20,510 bases of DNA from PALSA-505 sp036496025 (lineage in GTDB: Bacteria; Actinomycetota; Actinomycetes; Streptosporangiales; Streptosporangiaceae): positions 1-20,510 of the forward strand of contig DASXLW010000121.1 in NCBI GenBank assembly GCA_036496025.1, in the 5' to 3' direction. Shown here piece after piece: positions 15,462 to 20,510 of the stretch. The notes below the pieces were generated by a model that was given only the letters and a program-made list of their open reading frames with translations, was not told the origin of the DNA and did not search any database. Positions within the stretch are counted from its first letter, which is position 1, and each line of letters begins with the position of its first letter. Position numbers and translations under genes: made by a program.

Positions 15462-16607
15462 GTGCGATTTCGTGACTTCCGGCTCGAACGGTACTTCGCC
15501 GAGTGGGAGTTCAGCGCCAAGATCCTGCTCGGCAGCAGCGACCCCGAGGCGATGCGCCTGCCCGAGTTGCTCGCACTGGCCGACGAGGACGGCCGCCGCC
15601 GCTGGGAGGAGCTGTGGCTCGGTTACACCGAGTCGGCCGGGCTGCCCGCGCTGCGCGAGGCGGTAGCGGGCCAGTTCTCCGGCTGCGATCTCGCGGATGT
15701 CCTGGTTTTCAGCGCCCCGGAGGAAGCGATCTTCCATGTCGCCGCGGCCGTGCTCGAGCCCGGTGACCACATGGTGGGCATCACGCCGGCCTACCAGTCG
15801 TCCTATGAGATCCCGCGCTCGGTGGGCGCGCAGGTCACGCTCGTGCCGCTGCGCGAGGACCGCGGCTGGGCGCTGGACACCGATGAGCTCGCGGCCGCCC
15901 TGACCGCGCGCACGAAGTTGATCTACATCAACTTCCCGCACAACCCGACGGGAGCCGTGCTGAGCGCCACCGCACAGCGGCGCGTGGTCGAGCTGGCCGA
16001 CTCGTGCGGCGCCCACCTGTTCAGCGATGAGGTGTACCGCGGGCTCGAGCTTGATCCTGCGGACCGGCTGCCGGCCGCAGCCGACCTGCATCCGCGGGCC
16101 ATCAGCCTGGGCGGCCTGTCCAAGGCCTACGGCCTGCCCGGGGTGCGGCTGGGCTGGACGGTGTGCCGCGACGCCGACCTGAACCGGCGTATGCAGGCGG
16201 CGAAGGACTTCACCACGATCTGTGCCTCGGCGCCGAGCGAAGTGCTCGCGCTGATCGCCGTCCGGGCCGCTGATCGCCTCATCGGCCGGGCGCTGGACGG
16301 CATCACGCGGAATCTCGGCCTGGTCGATGAGTTCATGCGCCGGCGGGCCGACGCCGTGCGCTGGGTGCGCCCGCGGGGCGGCAGCATCGGCTTCCCCGAG
16401 CTGTTGATCGACCTGCCGGTGGCCGCGTTCTGCGAGCGGCTGGTCAGGGAGCACGGCGTCCTGCTGATACCAGGGCCCATGTTCGAGATCGAGACCAATC
16501 ACTTCAGGATCGGGCTGGGCCGGCCCAGCCTGCCGACGGGGCTCGCCGTGCTGGGGAACTTCATGGACGAGCTAGACAGCGGGGCGGGTACCGGTGCAGT
16601 GCCCTGA
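15462..16607 (+). CDS. Class I/II PLP-dependent aminotransferase
   Basis: Cytosolic fold-type I aminotransferase of 381 residues. It shows YTESAGLPALREAVAGQF, the aldimine-neighbour block FPHNPTGA (N161), the SDEVYRGLEL segment with the pyridine-binding Asp, and the Schiff-base lysine K221 in GGLSKAYGLPGVRLGW. The C-terminal FRIGLGRP supplies the usual carboxylate-binding Arg. Length fits the aspartate/tyrosine aminotransferase superfamily, but substrate cannot be assigned; related proteins include non-ribosomal-peptide-associated members. GTG 15462 lies directly behind a TAGGCT -10-like hexamer and lacks a ribosome site. It follows the large membrane protein by 56 nt and precedes the initiator tRNA. 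Confidence 0.87.
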   Translation: MRFRDFRLERYFAEWEFSAKILLGSSDPEAMRLPELLALADEDGRRRWEELWLGYTESAGLPALREAVAGQFSGCDLADVLVFSAPEEAIFHVAAAVLEPGDHMVGITPAYQSSYEIPRSVGAQVTLVPLREDRGWALDTDELAAALTARTKLIYINFPHNPTGAVLSATAQRRVVELADSCGAHLFSDEVYRGLELDPADRLPAAADLHPRAISLGGLSKAYGLPGVRLGWTVCRDADLNRRMQAAKDFTTICASAPSEVLALIAVRAADRLIGRALDGITRNLGLVDEFMRRRADAVRWVRPRGGSIGFPELLIDLPVAAFCERLVREHGVLLIPGPMFEIETNHFRIGLGRPSLPTGLAVLGNFMDELDSGAGTGAVP

Positions 16608-16643
16608 GACGCGGCGGCGCGGATGGAACGCTGTGCCGGATCA

Positions 16644-16658
16644 GGCCCGCAGCGGGCC
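16644..16658 (+). terminator. Short hairpin after the class I/II aminotransferase
   Basis: GGCCC and GGGCC, extendable to GGCCCGC/GCGGGCC around a central A, form a compact GC stem 37 nt after the stop and upstream of the tRNA promoter. There is no T-tract. Confidence 0.35.
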
Positions 16659-16688
16659 GACGGGGTGGCCGCGCCCGTGCGGGCTGAT

Positions 16689-16717
16689 TTGCCCGTGACG
16701 CCGCGACGAACTAAAGT
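16689..16717 (+). promoter_or_regulatory. Promoter of the initiator tRNA gene
   Basis: TTGCCC (16689-16694) and TAAAGT (16712-16717) are separated by exactly 17 nt, a good match to a housekeeping sigma-70-type promoter. The predicted start, around 16724, is a few bases before the mature tRNA 5' end at 16732. Confidence 0.65.
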
Positions 16718-16731
16718 GACTACGCACTCGA

Positions 16732-16808
16732 CGCGGGGTGGAGCAGTTCGGTAGCTCGCTGGGCTCATAACCCAGAGGTCGCGGGTTCAAATCCCGCCCC
16801 CGCTACCA
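16732..16808 (+). tRNA. Initiator tRNA-fMet (CAU)
   Basis: A 77-nt cloverleaf with encoded CCA. The acceptor stem CGCGGGG pairs with CCCCGCT, leaving C1 opposite T72, the unpaired end typical of actinobacterial initiator tRNAs. The D-arm region GAGCAGTTCGGTAGCTC, the anticodon stem-loop CTGGGCTCATAACCCAG with the initiator-specific GGG:CCC pairs and anticodon CAT, and the T-arm GCGGGTTCAAATCCCGC are all present. It stands alone, with its own promoter and a strong terminator. Confidence 0.97.
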
Positions 16809-16819
16809 GGAAAGCAGAC

Positions 16820-16856
16820 GCCAGAGGCCCGGAGGCGCATCCTCCGGGCCTCTGGC
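16820..16856 (+). terminator. Strong 16-bp terminator hairpin after tRNA-fMet
   Basis: Positions 16820-16835 and 16841-16856 are perfect reverse complements around the loop CGCAT, starting 11 nt after the tRNA CCA end. No T-run follows, but the stem is very stable and its position fits tRNA transcript termination. Confidence 0.8.
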
Positions 16857-16874
16857 ATGCCCGCCAGCAGGCAG

Positions 16875-16895
16875 TTTGTAAAACGGATTTGTAAA
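16875..16895 (+). repeat. Two direct copies of TTTGTAAA, 13 nt apart
   Basis: TTTGTAAA occurs at 16875-16882 and 16888-16895, separated by ACGGA, 19 nt beyond the tRNA terminator. Closely spaced AT-rich direct repeats beside a tRNA resemble integrase arm-type sites, but no integrase gene is present, so function is speculative. Confidence 0.4.
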
Positions 16896-16931
16896 CGAGC
16901 CGCTCGTCATGCTGCCTCGCCCTCGTCTCCG

Positions 16932-17006
16932 GAGCTCCTCTCGGACGCCGGCTACGCGACCGAGCACTTCGGCAAGTGGCACCTCGGAGAGATCGAAGGT
17001 CGCCCG
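16932..17006 (+). pseudogene. Arylsulfatase gene fragment
   Basis: One frame reads ELLSDAGYATEHFGKWHLGE followed by IEGRP. This matches the conserved sulfatase block in which GYxTxxxGKWHLG supplies an active-site Lys and His. Nothing before or after it in this or other frames looks like sulfatase: the formylglycine motif CxPSR and the later DNG/W blocks are missing. Full-length arylsulfatases are over 400 residues, so about 25 conserved residues indicate a remnant. The open frame around it (16857-17120) is fortuitous. Confidence 0.6.
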
Positions 17007-17262
17007 AGCATTGACACGGCGGCCACTCACTTGGTTTCGGCGCCTGCGAGCAGAGGGAGCGGGCTAGGACGCGCTGACCAGCAATGGTTCTTCCGTGCCG
17101 CTGTCAACCTGGAACCATGACCGTGCGTCATACCAGCAGGCGCTCAGTCAGGGCCAGGCAGCTACGCATGGTCCAGCCGAACGCCCGCTAGCGGCGACAG
17201 CGTGAGGGTGAGGGCCTGCGCGGCTTCCTGTTCCGCGGCCGCCGCAGAGGCAGGTGGTAGCC

Positions 17263-18450
17263 GTGGGAATCCTGGCGTGGGTAACTGGCGGGTCAGATCG
17301 GCGCACCCGGCGCTTCCTGCTCGCGGGCAGCAGGCTGCCAGCCGGTGCCGTGCTGGCCGGGCTGGTATTGCTGGGCGCCTCAGCCCCGGCGAGCGCACGG
17401 ACCCTGACCTGGTCGGTGGTGCCCAGCCCCAACCGGATCGGCCTCCTCAACTTCCTCGACGGCGTGTCGTGTGTATCGGCGGCCGCGTGCACGGCTGTCG
17501 GCGGCTACGAGCCCACTGGCGGCGGCGCTACCAGGACCCTGGTCGAGTCCTGGAACGGCACCCGCTGGTCGGTGGTGCCCAGCCCCAACCAGAAGGGCCT
17601 CAACTTCCTCGACGGCGTGTCGTGTGTGTCGGCGGCCGGGTGCACGGCGGTGGGCTACTACAACCGCCGCGACCCCAAGACCTTGGTCGAATCCTGGAAC
17701 GGCACCCGCTGGTCGGTGGTGCCCAGCCCCAACTCCGGGACGCCACAGGCGCTCTATGGCGTGTCATGTGTGTCCGCGGCCGCGTGCACGGCGGTGGGCT
17801 ACTACACCGGCACCGGCGGCATCACCCTAAACACCCTGATCGAGTCCTGGAACGGCACCGGCTGGTCGGCGGTGCCCAGCCCCAACCCCAGCGACGACAG
17901 CGTCCTCAAAGGCGTGTCATGTGTCTCGGCGACTGCGTGCACGGCCGTGGGCTTCGGGAACCCCGGCACCGGGACCCTGGTCGAGTCCTGGAACGGCACC
18001 AGCTGGTCGGTGGTGCCCAGCCCCAACCCCAGCGGCGACAACGTCCTCGAGGGCGTTTCGTGTGTCTCGGCGGCCGCCTGTACGGCCGTGGGCTACGGGG
18101 GGACCGGCGGACGCGGGACCCTGGTCGAGTCCTGGAACGGCACCAGCTGGTCGGTAGTGCCCAGCCCCAACCCCGGAACCGATAACACCCTCCTCAGCGT
18201 GTCCTGTGCCTCGGCGGCCGCGTGCACCGCCGCGGGTTACTACGACACCAACGGGACGGGGATCGTGACACTCATCGAGTCCTGGAACGGCACGAGTTGG
18301 ACGAGGGTACCCAGCCCCCACCCTGGGGGCGACAGCGAGCTGCCGGGCGTGTCCTGCGCCACGGCGGCGGTGTGCACCGCCGTAGGCGACCGCTCCGTCA
18401 GCGGCGGCGGCGGCAAGACCCTGATCGAGTCCGGGACCGCCAGCGGGTAA
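17263..18450 (+). CDS. Secreted protein of seven tandem Cys-containing repeats
   Basis: A 395-residue protein of unknown function. The N-terminus has a basic region (SDRRTRRFLLAGSR), a hydrophobic core (LPAGAVLAGLVLLGASAPASA) and a likely signal-peptidase site after A45. The mature protein is seven repeats of 47-52 residues: WSVVPSPN..., GVSCVSAAACTAVG, and TLVESWNGT. Each repeat has two Cys seven residues apart, 14 in all, suggesting one disulfide per repeat. Seven repeats with conserved Trp and Asn-Gly turns would suit a seven-bladed beta-propeller (inference). The last repeat lacks the closing WNGT. GTG 17263 is chosen because AGGTGG ends 5 nt upstream; GTG 17254 is also in frame. It lies directly after the tRNA-side scar. 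Confidence 0.8.
   Translation: MGILAWVTGGSDRRTRRFLLAGSRLPAGAVLAGLVLLGASAPASARTLTWSVVPSPNRIGLLNFLDGVSCVSAAACTAVGGYEPTGGGATRTLVESWNGTRWSVVPSPNQKGLNFLDGVSCVSAAGCTAVGYYNRRDPKTLVESWNGTRWSVVPSPNSGTPQALYGVSCVSAAACTAVGYYTGTGGITLNTLIESWNGTGWSAVPSPNPSDDSVLKGVSCVSATACTAVGFGNPGTGTLVESWNGTSWSVVPSPNPSGDNVLEGVSCVSAAACTAVGYGGTGGRGTLVESWNGTSWSVVPSPNPGTDNTLLSVSCASAAACTAAGYYDTNGTGIVTLIESWNGTSWTRVPSPHPGGDSELPGVSCATAAVCTAVGDRSVSGGGGKTLIESGTASG
17410..18450 (+). repeat. Seven tandem in-frame DNA repeats of 141-156 bp
   Basis: Units start at 17410, 17566, 17710, 17863, 18004, 18148 and 18298. Spacing is always a multiple of three (156, 144, 153, 141, 144, 150). The blocks around TGGTCGGTGGTGCCCAGCCC and GAGTCCTGGAACGGCACC are nearly identical between copies, while the loops vary, suggesting duplication or homogenisation by recombination. 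Confidence 0.88.
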
Positions 18451-18555
18451 GCCACAACTACCGCTGCACAGCGCCATGGGTCGCGGGTTCAGTTACAGGG
18501 ATAATTACTGTCGGCCGAGCGCACCGAAGGGCAGCGGCGCGGTGACAATGAGCAG

Positions 18556-19470
18556 ATGGCGTTCGAGCTTCCCGTGGCTGATCCGGCGAGCCTGTCCGCG
18601 TGGTGCGAGCTGCATCTGGGTAGCCCGACGGAGGCGGAGCTGTTCCGGACGGGTCACCTCGCACGGGTAGTCGGAGCGCGGCTGGCAGACGGTCGCGAGG
18701 TTGTGGTCAAGGTCCGTACTCCCGAGGCGCGGATCGCCGCGTGCGCCGAGGTACAACGGCGCCTGTTTGAGTCAGGCTATCCGTGCCCGCAGCCGCTCGC
18801 TGGCCCGGCACCGTTCGGCGAGTACCAGGCCACTGCGGAAAGCCACGTGCCGGGCGGGGCCATGCTGCCCAGCTCCGGGCGCAACGCTGAGCCGTTCGCG
18901 GTTGCGCTCGCGCAACTGGTCCACCTCGCCCCGGCTCCGGAAGAAGTGCCCTCGCTCGCGCCCGCTCCGGCGTGGACCGCCTGGAACCACGATGCGGGCG
19001 GCCTGTGGCCCTGGCCCGAAGACCAAGACGTCGACCTGAACCGGGTGAGCGGGCCGGACTGGATCGACGCGGCGGGGCAGGCCGCCCGGCAGCGGCTGCG
19101 GGAAGGACACGATCAGGCCGTCATCGGGCACGGCGACTGGTTTACCGACAACCTCCGCTGGCAGGGTAACCGGCTGCTGGTGGCCTACGACTGGGACAGC
19201 CTCATCACCGACAGCGAAGCGGTCATCGCCGGGCTGGCCGCGGCCATTTACCCGGCGCCGGCCACGGTGACCGAGACCGGCGACTTCCTCGACGCCTACG
19301 CCGCCGCCCGGGGGCGGCCGTTCAGCCGCGACGAGGTGCAGCGCTGCTGGGCGGTGGGTGTGTGGACGCGGGCCTTCGACGCCAAGAAGGAGTACGCCGC
19401 CGGACAGCCACTCGTCAGCCTGGCCGAAGGCGAAGCCCGGGAACGACTGCACCGGGCTGGCCTGTGCTGA
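18556..19470 (+). CDS. APH-family phosphotransferase
   Basis: Cytosolic kinase-like protein of 304 residues in the aminoglycoside phosphotransferase/choline kinase fold. A nucleotide-binding Lys is in EVVVKVRTP (K52). The catalytic loop is VIGHGDWFTDNLRW with D194 and N199 (HGDxxxxN), followed by the metal-binding AYDWDSL (D212), in place of the kinase DFG. The substrate is unknown; relatives phosphorylate antibiotics, sugars or small metabolites, and resistance cannot be assumed. ATG 18556 has no good ribosome site; GACAAT ends 6 nt upstream, which suggests a leaderless transcript. An overlapping ATG at 18548 is out of frame. It is followed by a GNAT gene. Confidence 0.83.
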   Translation: MAFELPVADPASLSAWCELHLGSPTEAELFRTGHLARVVGARLADGREVVVKVRTPEARIAACAEVQRRLFESGYPCPQPLAGPAPFGEYQATAESHVPGGAMLPSSGRNAEPFAVALAQLVHLAPAPEEVPSLAPAPAWTAWNHDAGGLWPWPEDQDVDLNRVSGPDWIDAAGQAARQRLREGHDQAVIGHGDWFTDNLRWQGNRLLVAYDWDSLITDSEAVIAGLAAAIYPAPATVTETGDFLDAYAAARGRPFSRDEVQRCWAVGVWTRAFDAKKEYAAGQPLVSLAEGEARERLHRAGLC

Positions 19471-19532
19471 GTCGCGGTCCAGGCGCGAGTCTCGTGCACG
19501 AGCGGCGGGCGCAGCGATGTCATGATGCACCG

Positions 19533-20039
19533 GTGGCGGAAATACGGCTCCGGCCAGCCCGGCCCGCCGAAGCGGACCTGCTGAGCGAGCTGGCTTTGCG
19601 ATCGAAGGGGTACTGGGATTATGACCAGGTCTTTCTGGACTCGTGCCGGGCGGAGCTGACTATCCGGCCTGATGAGGTACCTGGCCGGTGCATCGTGGTG
19701 GCCGAGGCAGCCGGTCAGATCCTCGGCTTTTACAGCGTGGACGGACACCCGCCCGTTGGCGAGCTCGGCAACATGTGGGTGGAGCCCGAATGGATCGGTA
19801 CTGGCGTGGGCCGTCGCCTATGGCAGCACGCCATGAGGACCGCTCAGAAGGCCGGGTTCGTCACGCTTCGCATTGGTGCTGATCCGGGTGCCGAGGGCTT
19901 TTACCGCGCCATGGGCGCTCAGCGCATCGGCGCAACGCCCTCTGCCTCCATTCCCGGTCGCATGCTGCCGCTGCTGCAGATACAGGTGCCGCCACCCGAC
20001 ATGAGGCAGCCGGGATCACAGTCCGGGGATCCATCATGA
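19533..20039 (+). CDS. GNAT family N-acetyltransferase
   Basis: A 168-residue acetyl-CoA-dependent transferase. It starts with the usual beta strand IRLRPARPAEADLLSEL, has a core strand GELGNMWVEPEW leading into the acetyl-CoA pyrophosphate loop IGTGVGRRLW (about 88-97, pattern xxGxGxGxx), and ends with LRIGADPGAEGFYRAMGAQRIG, the typical motif B region. The substrate is unknown. GTG 19533 is preferred over upstream in-frame codons because homology begins there; CATGAT ends 6 nt before it, again suggesting a leaderless start. It lies 62 nt after the APH-type gene. Confidence 0.83.
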   Translation: MAEIRLRPARPAEADLLSELALRSKGYWDYDQVFLDSCRAELTIRPDEVPGRCIVVAEAAGQILGFYSVDGHPPVGELGNMWVEPEWIGTGVGRRLWQHAMRTAQKAGFVTLRIGADPGAEGFYRAMGAQRIGATPSASIPGRMLPLLQIQVPPPDMRQPGSQSGDPS

Positions 20040-20088
20040 CCCTCGGAATCCCGGGGCGGGCTGCCTGGCCGGGCTGCCGGAAGGGCTG

Positions 20089-20510
20089 CTAGCTGACCTG
20101 GTGGTAGCGCACGTTCACCGCCTCAGCCGGTTCTGTGGCGTTGACCCGCTCCAGGCGGACTGGCCGGCCACCAGGATTGTCGAAGAGCCGGATCCCCTCA
20201 CCGAGCAGCACCGGCGCCAGGTGCAAGTCGATCTCGTCAATCAGGCCGCGTTCAAGGAGCTGCCGTCCGATCGTGGGCGAGAAGACCTCAAGGTTCTTTC
20301 CTCCTGCGGCATCAAGCCCGATCCGCACCGCGTCGGCCACGTCACAGTTCAGGAAGGTAACGTCCTCGACGGGCTTTGCGTCCTCGGGATGGTGCGTCAG
20401 CACGAAGATCGGCCCGGCCCAGGCGCCGCCGTAGGGGCGATGACCATGGTCCATACCTTCCCTGGCCACATCCCACCCGGCCCGGCCGGCCAGCACGGCG
20501 CCAGTCGTCT
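20089..20510 (-). CDS. Dihydrofolate reductase-family protein, partial (N-terminus outside window)
   Basis: The frame is open to the window edge, so this is the C-terminal part (about 140 residues) of a RibD-C/DHFR-like oxidoreductase. Visible are GAVLAGRAGWD, the segment containing the helix after the first nucleotide-binding strand, then GPIFVLTHHPED, AGGKNLEVFSPTIGRQLLERGLIDEIDLHLAPVLLGEGIRLFD, where the gly-rich turn and the DEIDLHLAPVLLGEG signature identify the family. It is usually NADPH-dependent; the substrate is unknown and it need not act on folate. A GTG at 20496 is in frame but internal. It converges on the GNAT gene. Confidence 0.82.
   Translation of the reverse strand, partial: TTGAVLAGRAGWDVAREGMDHGHRPYGGAWAGPIFVLTHHPEDAKPVEDVTFLNCDVADAVRIGLDAAGGKNLEVFSPTIGRQLLERGLIDEIDLHLAPVLLGEGIRLFDNPGGRPVRLERVNATEPAEAVNVRYHQVS

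Larger units (their letters stand above)
16857..17262. other. Gene-poor scar downstream of the tRNA
   Basis: These 406 nt hold no intact gene that I can support. They contain a 13-nt-period direct repeat of TTTGTAAA (16875-16895), a fragment of an arylsulfatase coding sequence (about 16932-17006), and otherwise unplaced sequence up to the start of the repeat protein. The base composition near 16870-16900 is more AT-rich than its neighbours. It looks like debris from an old insertion or deletion next to a tRNA gene. Confidence 0.5.

Noticed and set aside
16857..17120. 87-residue forward open frame as a real gene
   Set aside because: Only a short internal stretch resembles a protein family (sulfatase); the start overlaps the tRNA terminator flank and there is no ribosome site.
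17410..18450. CRISPR array or non-coding satellite
   Set aside because: The period is 141-156 bp, always a multiple of three, and the whole block is one open frame with a signal peptide; the units encode protein repeats.
20494..20496. GTG as the true start of the DHFR-family protein
   Set aside because: The frame continues to the window edge with residues fitting the family, and the protein would lack its N-terminal nucleotide-binding strand.

Overview
The window is about 70% GC, rich in GTG starts, with GC-biased third codon positions, and it carries genes typical of filamentous Actinobacteria: a PIN-PhoH protein, a Z-prenyl transferase like Mycobacterium Rv1086, DUF5941-type membrane proteins, an LCP protein with a LytR_C domain, and a C1-U72 initiator tRNA. 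I read it as chromosomal DNA of a high-GC actinobacterium (Streptomyces/Streptosporangiales-like). The exact genus cannot be told from the sequence. No phage, transposase, integrase gene or CRISPR array is present.

Layout. 1-5.7 kb, forward strand: a divergent ATP-type PEP carboxykinase; a short-chain cis-prenyl diphosphate synthase (UppS family); a PIN-PhoH ATPase behind a 242-nt leader; and a class III PLP aminotransferase. Strong hairpins separate several of these units. 5.8-7.3 kb, reverse strand: two overlapping IspD-like cytidylyltransferase paralogues. The promoter-proximal one keeps the CTP-binding residues; the distal one has lost all of them. 7.4-9.3 kb, forward strand: two translationally coupled membrane proteins that together match the DUF5941 architecture (nucleotidyltransferase-like domain, CDP-alcohol phosphatidyltransferase fold, DUF5941). 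The phosphatidyltransferase catalytic motif is destroyed. 9.5-15.4 kb: a GT87-like membrane glycosyltransferase, an LCP cell-wall glycopolymer ligase (reverse strand), and a 949-residue multi-span envelope protein with a low-complexity cytoplasmic N-terminus. 15.5-16.8 kb: a class I/II aminotransferase and the initiator tRNA gene, with a recognisable promoter and a 16-bp terminator hairpin. 16.86-17.26 kb: a non-coding stretch holding a fragment of an arylsulfatase gene and a short direct repeat. 17.3-18.5 kb: a secreted protein of seven tandem Cys-containing repeats. 18.5-20.5 kb: a run of small enzymes: an APH-type phosphotransferase, a GNAT acetyltransferase, and the C-terminal part of a dihydrofolate-reductase-family protein cut by the window end.

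How the genes may work together (inference). From 5.8 to 15.4 kb the theme is the cell envelope: CDP-alcohol type activation (IspD/TarI-like), CDP-alcohol transfer, polyprenyl-phosphate-dependent glycosyl transfer and LCP-mediated attachment to peptidoglycan, with UppS-type prenyl synthesis nearby. The notable feature is that two of these families appear here as catalytically dead versions beside one intact member, which suggests scaffold or regulatory roles or a decaying pathway. The stretch downstream of the initiator tRNA looks like an old insertion or deletion scar.
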